Source: Prorocentrum cordatum (taxonomy: Eukaryota; Sar; Dinophyceae; Prorocentrales; Prorocentraceae). Taken from it: a DNA stretch of 64,000 nt. Within the stretch, counting starts at the first letter, position 1. Every line of letters starts with the position of its first letter. Location: assembly GCA_963575745.1 (NCBI GenBank), contig CAUYUJ010011459.1, positions 230,001-294,000 on the forward strand, written 5' to 3'. This document shows, piece by piece, positions 1 through 10,442 of the stretch. Under the pieces are notes generated by a model that made no database searches, was not told the origin of the DNA, and saw only the letters and a program-made list of their open reading frames with translations. The position numbers and the translations under genes are program-made.

Positions 1-490
1 CGACGGACTGCTTTCGATAGCTTTATCTGCAGACAAGACGCCGCTATCATTCGGATAATCACAGAACGAGACGCTGCTATCAATGGATGTAGCTTCGAAC
101 GAGACACTGCTATAAATGGATTTAGCCTGGAACGGCTCACTGCTTTCGGTGCCCTCGTGTGCAAACGAGACGGCACTGACCGCTGCCACTTACTGACTGA
201 CACTACTACGTACTACTACTGCGTACTCGCTGATACTTACTGCCACTATCTCGAAGGACAGACTACTACTGATTCATCAGGATTTGTCCGCAAACGAGAC
301 GCTGCTATCAATGGTGGATGCGTTTGCAACCAAGACTTTGCAATCAATTGCGGGTATAGTTGGGCTGTCTGTCAACAAGACATCATTATCAATTATGGAT
401 GACCTACAAAGCGAAACCTTGTTATAACTAACTAAATTTGCTTGGAAACACGACGGTGTTATTAATCGTGGATTTTGGCTGCAAGAGAAA
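1..490. repeat. Degenerate ~36 bp minisatellite, array 1
   Basis: Imperfect units carry a core like GAGACACTGCTATCAATGG followed by a TTTAGCC/GTAGCTTCGAACG segment, repeated roughly every 36 bp with many substitutions. The array runs to the window edge. A second array of the same family lies at about 2290-2625. No protein-like reading frame persists across it. Confidence 0.75.
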
Positions 491-1990
491 CACCGCTATG
501 TATAGTTCTTTTTGACAGATGAGAAGCCTCCGCAGCGCCGACGCAAACTACCTTCCGCTGCCCCCGCAGCACAGACACATGCTGCCGCACACGTGGCAGA
601 GGAGACAGCGCTGCCCCCGCAGCACCGACGCGCGCAGATAAGCAACTGCAGGCCGCGAAGCACCGCGGGCAAAAGTGAGGCAGCCATGGAGCCTCAGCGG
701 CTGGCCGGCTGCCGCGGCTGCTCCTTGGGCACCCGCTGCCGCGCCCGCTGCAGGACATATTTTTGTGCTCGTTCCCCCAGCGCAACATTGCTGATGTGGT
801 GCAGACAGGAACCGACTTGCCGTTACCGCCAGAGCCGAGAGCCAAAGATATCGTTTTCAAAGCCAGCTGCTCGCGAGCATTGGTGGTCATGCCGGGCATG
901 ATCTGTCGCGGGGCATGGCGCGACGCGGGCGAACTGGCCACCGACCAGACAAAGCCACGAGGTCACCAGGCAACGCATGCGGCACTGTCAGTCTGGAACT
1001 CAGACCTGCAAGCGTACTGATTTCCAAGATCCGTTTGCATTTGCACGCCCCGCATCCATCGACCTCGTACTCGCGCTTGCCTGCCAGCTGGAAGACCAGG
1101 TGTACAAGACTGAGGAGCACCCGTCGACGCTGGATCCTTGCCAGCGAAGGCGTGCACCAGGAGAGGAGGTCGGCCATCTTGTTGCCAACGACGCGCATAA
1201 ACTCGACAAGCTGAACTGCAATGTGGCCGCGACAGATCTTCCCTGGGCGCCGGCCACCACGGTGCACGACCTCCGCGGCGTCAAAGTAACGCTCGAGGCC
1301 GCGCAGGCCGTTCGCAGCTAGGCATAGCGCGGCAGCATCTACATATTCTGCCAAGCCCGCCATGGCAGCAACGTAGATCAGACGTACCAGGTGGCGGCAG
1401 CGCACTAATACAGTCGCGCTGCGCGATGTCCGCAGGCTGAGAAGCACCGCGGCCCCCTTCTCCAGCGATGCCTGCAGTTTTTGTTGGTCGTCGGGGTCGG
1501 ATGGTTAGTGCACGGGGTTCCCTGGCGATCGGATCCTTGAGGCGACTGCTGCCAAGAGCTTGGAATCCACACGATCATGCAGACAAGCGATGCCTCAACA
1601 TCTGCAATCACGCGACTGCCGTGTTGCACATGCCCCGCATGCGAAAAGCATTCCTTCGCTCGCAGGCTGAGGGGCACCGCGAGCGCGAGAGCGAGCCAGG
1701 GCATCTTTGCACAAGCAGCACTCAAATGCGTTTGTTGGCGTTCGCAAGCCCACCAACAGCGAGGATATGGCATTCATCTAAAAGCGAACGTGCACAGTGC
1801 TTTTGCACGCGGAGCGTTTTGCCGCTCTCCGCCCAGCACGGCGGCGACTTGTAATAGTTGCACTCTTTGGAGTGGCGAGGTCTTTCTTCTCCATGCCACG
1901 GACCAGAGCGGGTCGATACTTTCCAGTCACAGCACCATGTTGTTTCAGCATCAAGTTCTTGACCATCGCGAGCAGGCTGAGAAGCACCGC
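462..1990 (-). pseudogene. Decayed minus-strand coding sequence, family not recognised
   Basis: On the minus strand protein-like sequence passes between overlapping frames. The best stretch is 887-1447 (about 186 residues, with segments like AGLAEYVDAAALCLAANGL). It runs on in other frames at 462-941 downstream and 1405-1990 upstream. No splice pattern explains the frame changes, so a decayed intronless copy fits better than a live gene. Copies of the 21 bp GCAGGCTGAGAAGCACCGCG motif lie inside it, at about 1432, 1664 and 1970. No family was recognised and coding status is inferred only from composition. Confidence 0.35.
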
Positions 1991-2289
1991 GAGCCGCTAG
2001 CTAGCAGGCTGAGAAGCATTGCAGGGCGTGCTGAGGCAAGCATGCAGCATGCAAATCAGAGAGGATCAGTTGAACATAAATGAGCACGGATATTGAAATT
2101 GATTGCGAGGTTGATGATTGCGGCGCAAGTTGCCGCAACGTAGATGGCGATGAGGAGGAGGAGGAGGGCAATGTGTTTTAAAAGGGTCAGCGGGCTTGGG
2201 TCGGTTCGGGAGGGTCTGGGCGGCTTATGCGGAGATCCAGAGGCAGGGGGGGAAGAAGGTTGGCAGTGAGAGGCCGGAGGTCTGACAGT

Positions 2290-2625
2290 GGATGTAGCCC
2301 CGAACGAGATACTGCTATTCACGGGCTCATCTTCTAATGAGATACTGCTATCAATGGATTCAGCCCCCGAGCGAGACACTTGCTATCAATGGCATATTCT
2401 CCGAACGAGACACTGCTATCAATGGATTCATGTTCGAACGACGCAGTGCTTGCGATAGTTGTCTCTCCAAACGAGTAATTGCTAGAAGTGGATTTAGCCC
2501 CAAAGGAGAGACTGCTATGATATATGTAGTTATGAAGGAACGCTGCTATCCAAGATTTAGCTTCAACCGGCTCACTGCGTTCGATAGGTTCATCTCCAGA
2601 CGAGACACTGCTACCAATGAAAGTA
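2290..2625. repeat. Degenerate ~36 bp minisatellite, array 2
   Basis: Same family as the array at the window start: repeated GAACGAGACACTGCTATCAATGG-like units with variants such as GACGACGCAGTGCTTGCG. The two arrays flank about 1.8 kb of decayed coding sequence. Confidence 0.75.
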
Positions 2626-2634
2626 TCCCCATGC

Positions 2635-2765
2635 CGTCTTGTAGTCGTCGTCGTCGTCGTCGTCGTCGTCGTTGTCCTCGTCGTCGTGGTCGTTTGTGTC
2701 GTCGCCCCCCCTCGTCGTCGTCACCATTGTCCTCGTCATCTTCGTCCTTGTCGCTTTCAGACCCG
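2635..2765. repeat. (GTC/CGT)n-rich microsatellite
   Basis: A run of uninterrupted GTC triplets starts near 2643, followed by degenerate CGTCGT/CCTCGTC tracts. It is open in several frames and gives Arg-, Asp- or Ser-rich peptides, which I regard as non-coding shadows. Confidence 0.85.
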
Positions 2766-2899
2766 CAGTGCAATCTAATCGACGCAGTGCTACTTCGATT
2801 TGTTTTGGCAGTGTTTTCCACGCCTCCAACCAACTCTGGAAACACATCTTGCAAACTCAAGAGGAGCGCACTGAAAGGCGGTGTATAAAGCAAAGAACT

Positions 2900-3265
2900 G
2901 ACTAAACCCGCAGGCTGAGAAGCACCGCAGGAACCCGCAGTCTGAGAAGCACCGCGGCCACACAGTCCCACTACAGCTGCAACTAGCATAAAGCACGCAG
3001 GCTGAGAAGCGCAACTAGAGTTACAAGCGCGCACGCAGAGAAGCACCGCAAGCACGCGGGCTCAGATGCTTCACCCTTCCTGCTCGCAAATAACTGACTA
3101 AACCTGCAGGCTGAGAAGCACCGCGGGAACCCGCAGTCCGAGAAGCACCGCGGCCACGCAGTCCCACTATGGCTGCAACTAGTACTACGAACACGCAGGC
3201 TGAAAACGCAAGTCGTATTTCAAGCGCGCAGGAAGAGAGGCACCGCGAGCGCGCGGGCTCAGAAG
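2900..3265. repeat. Cluster of ~21 bp GCAGGCTGAGAAGCACCGCG motifs
   Basis: About nine copies occur in under 400 bp, near 2910, 2936, 2998, 3034, 3107, 3131, 3196, 3231 and 3253. Some are intact; others carry substitutions or a 4 bp deletion (GCAG-AGAAGCACCGC). A paired arrangement (motif, AACCC spacer, GCAGTCTGAGAAGCACCGCGG) occurs twice, at 2908-2955 and 3104-3153, so part of the cluster grew by local duplication. The motif is also scattered through 650-5150. Confidence 0.8.
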
Positions 3266-3267
3266 CT

Positions 3268-5250
3268 TCACCCCTCCTGCTCGTCTTGCAGGAAGTCGCG
3301 CCAGTCCGGCGGCTGCCAACTATCGATGATCCGCCGGGGCCCACCGCCTGCGTTGCCGCCGATGTCCAGGTAGTCTCCTCGCGCAGAAAGCAGACGGCCA
3401 CGTCCTACCGCCACAATCGCCTTGTTCCTGTTTGATCGCAACTCGCCGCTCTCCCACTTCTGCAGCACCTTCAACTGCCTGCGCGCGAAATTTTTGCGGC
3501 ACGCAGGCAGGGAGGCACCGCGGCGCTGGAGCTCCCGCCGACGCCGGTCAAGTCGCTCACCCTCGCTGTAGCGCGCAATGGCTTCAGCTTTGTTGCGCTG
3601 GAGTCGGCGGCGCCGTTCCTGCGAGACTTCGTCGCGAGCAGGTGGCTCTGCGGTCTCATCGCTGGGCTCGACGCGCAAGGCTCGGCGGAGCATGTCAACA
3701 TCGAAACGGCCAGAGAAGGCCAGACCTCCCAGATCTGCTTCGCGCCGCAAACGCGTTGCAGATGCCGGTGCCGACGCTTGCGCCGCTGGTCCTTGAGGAA
3801 CTGGTTGAGGCCCTCTTTGCCTGCCCCTTTGGCTTTGCTTCCTTTCCTCGCGGGCTGAGGAGCGCCACGAGAACCTTCTGGTGGATTAATGCCCTTCGCT
3901 TTCCCTTTCTTAGCATCTCGATCCTGCAATGCACGCTGGCACTCGGAATGCTCGCAATCTGCTCTCGCGCATTTTACGAGTTCCCCGCGCTGATCTTCGG
4001 CGAGGGCGCGGCGGAAGTCGGCGATGTTCGGCAGCAGATACTCATGGCGAACCCGGAGGACAGACATAATGGTTCTGGCAGTTGGGATCGTGGTCTCCAT
4101 CATACTGCTGGTCCCAATAATCCCTCATCTCCGCGTGCAGAGCCTGCGCACGCCGCCTAACCTCCTCCTCGATCTCGTCGCTTGCTTCGCCGTGGGTCTT
4201 CGACATCGCCGTCGCTGTAGGCGAGGAACTCCGCGACAACGCAACCGACTCGTCGGCATCAGATAACGAGACCTCGACAATATTCCGTTTTTTCTTCTCC
4301 GCAGGCTGAGAAGCACCGCGGAGATTGATGACGACCGCAACAGCATCGCGCGAGTCGTTGCGCATGCCGCGGTCCTGCAACGGCGCCCCAACAGCGATGG
4401 GCCGGAAACTCGCGACGGCTCCACAGACCGCCACATTGTCGCCGATGCGATCTGCTGTTGAGGCGAAGACCTTCCACAACGCCTCGTCGTCATTGTGGCG
4501 TTGCAGAGCTTCTCGCGCCTGGTGGGAGTCCAGGTTGTTGTCGCCGACGATGATGCGCACGACAGGCGCGCCCAGCTCTGGTGCTGCGAGACCGCCCGCG
4601 TGGACCCGCAGAAGCCCCACCGCGCGCTGTCGCGCGAGAACGGCGGGGGGGGCGGGGGGGGCGGTCGCCGCAGACGATGTGCATATTCCCGGTGAGCAAA
4701 TGCATTTTGCCTTGGCCGCTCGCCCGCGCATCGAACCGCGCGATCGCAGCGCCCACCTCTCGTCCGATGGGCGCGCGGTAGATCTCTGCGTCGCCGCGCA
4801 GGGGCGCGGCAGGCTGAGAAGCGCCGCCGAAGCCCCATGCGCTCAAGTAGTTCTTGTTCTCGGCGAAGGAAGCGCTGTCGCCGAGCGGCCTTTTGCTCGG
4901 CGGAGGCCCGGGCGAAACGCGCCGGCCTCGCACGCAGACGCAAGGTCAGCATCAGCGTCCTCGACGATCTTTGCGCGCGCCCGCCCGAAGTTGGCGCAGC
5001 GTTTCCTGGGCTTCTTTCCGGACATCGCCGACTGCTCGAACCCAAAATGAAAGGAAGCAGCCGCGAAATGCGCAGGCTGAGAAGCGCCGCGAGCAGGCGC
5101 GGCCGAGGGCGCGCCTCGGTCTTCGTTCGCAGGCTGAGAAGCACCGCGAGAAGCCGAGGCCGCGGGCGAGTCTCGCGGCGAGGCGAGGGCCATTGCAATG
5201 CGACAGCGCAAGAAATGGAGAGTGGCGACGCAAAGGAGGCAGCCCCTGAG
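3268..5250 (-). pseudogene. Endonuclease/exonuclease/phosphatase-like gene with several frame breaks
   Basis: Minus-strand protein-like sequence runs almost continuously but in changing frames. It begins near 5045 with MSGKKPRKRCANFGRARAK, passes through 4490-4933 (EIYRAPIGREVGAAIARFDA, MHLLTGNMHIVCGD), then 4042-4731 (VRIIVGDNNLDSHQAREAL, GDNVAVCGA, DRGMRNDSRDAVAVVI), then 3471-4103, and ends at 3268-3750 in a basic Arg/Lys-rich tail. The VGDxNL block and terminal xNDSxDAVAV block resemble the catalytic GD.N and SDH segments of EEP (DNase I-like) nucleases. Frame shifts lie near 4640-4660 (G/C homopolymers), 4070 and 3740. The 21 bp motif is read in frame as RGASQPA or GGASQPA several times. 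A decayed retrocopy is the simplest reading; sequencing errors at homopolymers or small introns are alternatives. Confidence 0.5.
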
Positions 5251-5394
5251 CGAAACACGACCACGAGGAAATTAAGGAAATGAAGCTGAAACAATCGCGA
5301 CCCCATCGCCCCTTCATTTCCACCCTTGCCCTGATACTGTGTTGGGCAAGGGCTGGGGGTCAGAACGATGTGAGTCTCTTCTTGTATTACTGCG

Positions 5395-5505
5395 GAACCT
5401 CCTCCCCCTCCTCGCCCTCCTCCCCCCCCATCCTCCTCCTCCTCCTCTCCTGCCCCTCCTCCGCCCTCCTCCTCCTCCTCATCAGAATTTGTCCCCTTCC
5501 CCCTC
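5395..5505. repeat. CCT/CTC-rich low-complexity tract
   Basis: Pyrimidine-rich sequence dominated by CCTCCT and CTCCTC triplets. It gives long Leu/Pro/Ser frames on the plus strand and Glu/Gly frames on the minus strand, neither with protein character. Confidence 0.8.
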
Positions 5506-5514
5506 CGCCTCGGT

Positions 5515-6060
5515 CTGCAGGAATCCATCGGAATCTATAGGGCTCTATAGGAATCCATCGGAATCCGTAGGCATCTAATGGAATTTGTTGGAATTTACAC
5601 GGGATTTATACGGATCCATGAGAAGCCATAGGAACCTATAAGGAATCCATAGGAATGTATAGGAATCCGTAGCAATCGATAGGAATGTACGTAGGCATCT
5701 ATAGGATCCTTGAAATTCCATAGGCATCTGCGTAGGGAATTTCCGCAGCACTCTCCCGTCGGCCCCATAGGAATCTACGCGAGGAATCCATGGGATTCTG
5801 CAGGAATCCATAAGAAACAACTTTGGAACAAATTTAGGAATCTATGAGGAATCTAATGGGATCTTTAGCAAACGATAAGGAATATGTAGGAATCCATCAG
5901 ACAATTTCGAATAATCGATTGGAATCTGTGGGATTCCATTGGAATCTGCATCGGGAATTTCCGCAGCACCCCCCCGGGTCCAACCCTCACGGGCACGCAA
6001 ACACCCGCGGCGAGTCTATAGGGAATCTATCGGAATCTATCGGAATCCAAAAACAAGCCC
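5515..6060. repeat. Degenerate ~10-11 bp repeat (GGAATCTATAGGAATCC)
   Basis: More than 30 loose copies of (A)GGAATC(C/T)(A/G)TA/C occur, AT-richer than the flanks. GC-rich patches interrupt it at about 5725-5770 and 5950-6010. The phrase GGGAATTTCCGCAGCAC occurs twice, at about 5739 and 5955, which suggests an internal duplication. No coding character. Confidence 0.75.
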
Positions 6061-6216
6061 CCGCGGCATTCCCCAGTTTCCGCCCCCACAGGTACACAAA
6101 CACCCGCGGCGTTCCCCATCGCCCGCCCAGACCCCCCCGAGGAGTCAAGATGCTCCCTTTTGACACCAGTTGAAACCTATCAGTCTTCGCTGTTAGGTAA
6201 CTAAAACAGTAGCAGT

Positions 6217-7270
6217 TCACCGCTCTGCATCCATATTTTTTTGCGGGGCACCTTGCTCCGCCGCCGCAACCGCCGCGGCCCGCGCGGCGATGCCGCGCGC
6301 CCCTGGTGCCCGCTCTGCAACGTGTACCGCGACGCCCCGCCTTGCGCCAACGTGGACTACGCGTTTCCGCCGCGCCGACCATCTACCTCGCCCAGGCAGG
6401 CGCCCCGCCTCGAGGGGCCGGCGGGGCTGGACAGGCCCGGCTGCCATCGGCGGCGCTGGGGGCCCAGCGCATCTGCGAGCCCCGCAACGCGCGCCAGCGC
6501 ACCCCGCGCCTCCCCGCGCCTCCCCGCGCCCCTCGCCCCCAGATTGGTTGGAACTGTTTTCGATTGACTCGGGGTTCCCTCGCCGTCGCAGCGCTCGGCT
6601 GCGAGCGCCGCCGTCTGCGCCCGAGCGTCGAGCGACCCGACTTCCACGTTCGCGACGTCGGCGCAGCGCCCGAGGCCGCGCGCCGCTGTGTTGCGAGAGC
6701 CCGAGGGGGGTGAGGGCGAGGGCGCGTCGGTTTCTGCGCGACCGCAGGTGGGCGTAGCCGGCTATGTCAAGCAGTCGTTCGGTCCAGCGCCCGCGTTCGC
6801 CGGCGTCGGCAGAGCACCCTGCGTCAACCGCGACTACGTCGCGGAGGCCGGGGGGCGGCGCGCGCGCAAGGGCGGGGATGCACGGGGGGTTCGGGCAACT
6901 GCGCCGCCGCCCGCCCGGGGGCGCCGTCGCGCGGGCTTGGGCCGCCGCCGGTTCTCCGGGACATTGCCTTCGACGTTGCCTACGCGCCCTTTGCTTCAGG
7001 GCAGACCTTGATCGCGCAGTGGCCAGTGCGCAGCGCTGTGACGGCGCGACGCGCGACGAGTTCTCTCGCCCACATGCGTCGGGGCGCCCCGAGCGCAGTC
7101 CGCGCCCCACTCTCGCGACAGAAGAGAATGCCCAACGCGCTGATAAGGAGGAACACACTGGGGGCAGATGCCCACGACGGCTTCGTGGATCACACTACCA
7201 GAACGCCGCCGTTGGCAGGTGCCAGGGATTTCGCGCCCTCTCGATGCCTGGAGGGGGCTCCGCTCTGGAT
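6217..7270. other. GC-rich block with weak coding character, strand uncertain
   Basis: About 75-80% GC and open on both strands: a 313-codon frame on minus (6217-7158) and shorter frames on plus. Plus-strand segments such as CPLCNVYRDAPPCANVDYAF (near 6310-6360) and YVKQSFGPAPAFAGVGRAP (near 6763-6820) look somewhat protein-like. The minus frame is Arg/Ala/Gly low complexity and is probably a shadow. I could not place splice sites or recognise a family. Confidence 0.25.
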
Positions 7271-7282
7271 AGGAGGCCATGG

Positions 7283-7500
7283 ACACGAGCTGAACTCGGA
7301 CCCAGCTGAACTCGGACCCAGCTGAACTCGGACCCAAGCTGAACTCGAACCCAGCTGAACTCGGACCCAAGCTGATCTCGGACCCGGAATCCCGGACCCA
7401 AAAACTCGGACCCAGCTGAACTCGGACCCAGCTGAACTCGGACCCAGCTGATCTCGGACCCAGCTGATCTCGGACCCAGCTGAACTCGGACCCAGCTGAT
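7283..7500 (+). repeat. 15-16 bp minisatellite CTGAACTCGGACCCAG, left arm
   Basis: About 14 head-to-tail units of CTGAACTCGGACCCAG with ATCTCGGACC variants. The complementary orientation of the same unit begins at about 7540, so the locus is a large inverted repeat with a short centre at about 7501-7540. Confidence 0.9.
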
Positions 7501-7539
7501 TTCGAACCGAGGCCCGCGCTGCAGCGAGAGCGTCCGGGT

Positions 7540-7765
7540 CCGAGATCAGCCGGGTCCGAGATCAGCCGGGTCCGAGATCAGCCGGGTCCGAGATCAGCCG
7601 GGTCCGAGATCAGCCGGGTCCGAGATCAGCCGGGTCCGAGACCAGCCGGGTCCGAGTTCAGCGGGTCCGAGATCAGCTGGGTCCGAGTTCAGCCGGGTCC
7701 GAGTTTCCGGGTCCGAGATCAGCCGGGTCCGAGTTCAGCCGTCGGCTGATCTCGGACCCGGCCGC
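7540..7765 (-). repeat. 15-16 bp minisatellite CGGGTCCGAGATCAGC, inverted right arm
   Basis: About 13 units of GGGTCCGAGATCAGCC, the reverse complement of the preceding array. The last part, after 7738, turns back to CTGATCTCGGACCCG. The same unit makes up the 35.1-36.4 kb array. Confidence 0.9.
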
Positions 7766-7769
7766 GCCC

Positions 7770-8445
7770 GAACTCGGCCGGCCATGTGCCCTCGCCCCCT
7801 CCCCGTCTCTCAGGACCGCAAGGCAACAAAGAGCCCATCGAGCCATGTGGAATGTGCGTTCCCGATAATCCCATAAGCCCTTCAGGGCGTGAGTGGTCTA
7901 GCGAGCTCGTTCTGCTAAACCCCCTTCTTCCCCTTCGGGGAAAGGGTTCCCCCTCCCCCTACCCCCTCCCCCTGGGCCTGGAGGCACCTTCCCGCGAGGA
8001 ATATGAGCGCCCAAGATGGCCTAAGATTGTTCCCAGAGGGCCTCAAAGAGCTCAAGATAGCCTCCAAGGTCAAGCAAGATTTCCCAAGATGGTTCAAGAT
8101 AACTATCAACAGACATCCAAGAGCTCTCGAAACCGCCCCAGGCCGGCTCCAAGTGCCTTTCGAGCCCTCCAATGAAGCCCTCAAGAGGCCAAAATCCTTG
8201 AAATTCATTTTGTCGGGTCGACTCGCCTGGCGACTGTTGTTGGATGGGCTGGCGGGGACACGCGAAGCGAGAACAATTTCTGCATCGAAACTTTTCTGAA
8301 CACCTGGGGAACACTATCATCGTTGTCAGATGTTGAAGCCCTTGAGAAGAGTAAAGGACAGAGGAAGGAGGAGTATGCAAAGTCATTCCAATAAGAATGA
8401 AGATGACAGGAGAGGCAGAGGTCATGAAGCAACACCGGACGAGTG
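7770..8445. other. No gene seen; loose CAAGATGGCC-type repeats
   Basis: Nothing coding is convincing. Around 8005-8200 there are loose CCCAAGATGG / CTCAAGAGG / CTCCAAG phrases resembling the degenerate repeat at 24.2-24.8 kb. Confidence 0.4.
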
Positions 8446-8447
8446 TT

Positions 8448-9064
8448 TCATTCGAATTCGAGCTGCGTTGGCGGGCACAGCAGCGCAGCGTTGGCGCGGA
8501 GCTGGTCTTCCGTCAGCGGCTGAGTCTCTGATGTGAGAGGCTGGGTCTCAGCCAAACCCGCGCCGCGCGGAGCTCCGTCGTCAGACGCCGCCGCTCGAGC
8601 CTCTCCGCCGATGGGAGCGAAGAGGTGGCGAAGCTGAGGCAGCTGAGCGAGCTTGACTGCCTCATTCCAGAGCGCCTCATCGACCTGGCCGGGCGCGAAC
8701 TTCACCAGCCCCACCGCGTGAAGTTCCGCGCCTGGCGCCTTCGTTCCCAGGACTTCCACGAAGCTCGCATCCTGCGGCGTTTCCAAGGCACCGCCGAAGT
8801 CCACCACGATAACGCCCCCATCGACGGTAGTGAGAAGACCCTTCACGAAAAAGCGCCCGGCAATTCGAACGGAGGTGCCATCGCCGACCTCGTAGCGGAG
8901 ACAACTAAAAGATTAACCCGCCCTTTTTCAGGAGGCATCATGGGCGCGAGCGGGATGTTAAGTTATAATGAAGCAGCAACCTGCCGGTACTGAGCGTAGT
9001 TCATGCGCTCCCCCACCGGCAAGGCGCCCACGTGCGCCGCGCCGCTGCCCAATGAAACATCCAT
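8448..9064 (-). CDS. RPA3: Replication protein A small subunit (RPA14/RPA3-like)
   Basis: RPA3 is the smallest subunit of the heterotrimeric single-strand DNA-binding complex used in nuclear DNA replication and repair, and consists of one OB fold. Exon 1 is 9064-8981 (ATG at 9064; 28 codons ending MNYAQYRQ, then a CAG|GTTGCT donor). Exon 2 is 8888-8448 (acceptor GCTACGAG|GTCGG). The join is phase 0 and gives YRQ-VGDGTSVRIAGRF, matching the N-terminal strand of RPA3 OB folds. The diagnostic C-terminal helix NEAVKLAQLPQLRHLF lies about two thirds along, where RPA3 has NEAVK. Predicted length is 174 residues, longer than the usual ~110-125, because of an Ala/Gln/Thr-rich tail of about 40 residues; the tail could instead hide a further intron. 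A pyrimidine-AG just upstream of the ATG (near 9082) could be a cis- or trans-splice acceptor. No other known OB-fold subunit fits as well. Confidence 0.72.
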
Positions 9065-10430
9065 GGCAACCAGCGCCCTCCTAAAGGCCGGGTGAACCTG
9101 CAAACGGAGGCACCGAAACACCTGCAAACGGTTTGCCGACCCCCAATCCATTCCAGACGCCGGGAAACCATCAAGATCCACCTCCTATCGCCATCATCAC
9201 GTGGGCGACCAACCTCCCCCGGTAACATTACACTGAACCGGCAACTTGTCGCCGATACAAACATCCGCCGCAACGGTTCTGCCCCCCAGGTGAGTCCAGT
9301 AGCCTCCCGACCCTCTTTCCCCTTCTCCTGCCCGCCCTCCTCATCCTCCAGCTGCCGTTTTTCCTCCTGCCCTTCCTCTTCGTCCAGTGCCCCATCCATC
9401 GTGATGAGCCCCTCCTGCACGCCCCTCAAGTAGTATGCGAGGCGGGACACGACAACCCAAACACTGAGCAATATCTAGAACAGCATTCCAGAGAAACCCC
9501 GAAAACGCCTCACAGAAACCCAAGAAGCCACACAAGGCCCCCTCCAACAAGAACAGTGGATTGAACAGCAGCATCACATGCAGCAGCACCACCGCGCGCA
9601 CGTCCGGAAAGGAAACTACGACGCCCCATCCCGCTCGCGCATGCTCAGCGCAACGATTGCTGCAAGCACGGCCCTCGACACAAATGCGCAGGGACGCAAG
9701 TACATACGATAATCAATAAGTTCCATCAGCTCTTTTTCAGAACTGCGCCAAGCCACCGCTCTTCTCCATGCCACCATCCAGAGAAGGCCACCTGCTGGCG
9801 AATTGCACCGGACCCAGGATCGAGCTACGAGATCGAGCTACAAGAAAAACGAGGCTGCCCATCATTGAGGCAACGGAAGCGCCTCGCAGCGACCATATGA
9901 AAGCCTCCCTTGCACACCCTGGCACCACTGCCCTTCCACTCTCTCTGCTTCGCTCCCCCTTTTCAGAATGCTTCCCTCCGCCATTCCCCTCGAGCACCTC
10001 TGACGGCCCCCACCTTTTCCTCTCCCCCCTCTCTTTCGGCAGCGCTGCCACGTTCCTTTCTTCATCACCTACCCCCGCCAATCCCCGTCGATCGCTGGTT
10101 TGGAACTCTCCAGAAGGAAGAAGAACCACCGGCGCCTGCTATGAGTACCCACTGCGGCGCCTAAGAAACCCGCATCGCTGGAGCGTCCAGAAGACTAGCA
10201 CTGAGACCGAATTGCACACCAATTAAATACATAGTACAAGGTGCACCGGCCCCGACGTGACCCCAAACAGATACCACCAATCTATGTGCAGCGTTGTATC
10301 ACGCACATACGTTAACCTTTCCCAGGAGCTACAATGAAAAAATCATGACCTGGTCGTGTCTTCACACAAAAGTACCGGAATGTCACAAGCACCATCGGGG
10401 GATTTATCCAGGAGAGCGCCCTCACGCGTT
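9065..10430 (-). other. Unassigned; possible minus-strand exons of unknown genes
   Basis: Minus-strand fragments with some coding character: an acidic Glu/Gln/Lys stretch (about 9300-9415, EEEGQEEKRQLEDEEGGQEK), a hydrophobic stretch at about 9490-9600, and a charged stretch at about 9870-10120. Several have nearby AG and GT sites, but I could not link them in phase, so none is called as an exon. They may be downstream exons of the 10.4-10.9 kb gene. Confidence 0.25.
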
Positions 10431-10442
10431 CGATGCCATGTA

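Noticed and set aside
462-490. TTTTGGCTGCAAGAG as a dinoflagellate spliced-leader relic
   Set aside because: Only part of the leader-like string matches, and it falls in a unit of the 36 bp minisatellite, whose other units read TTTAGCC...GAACGAG.
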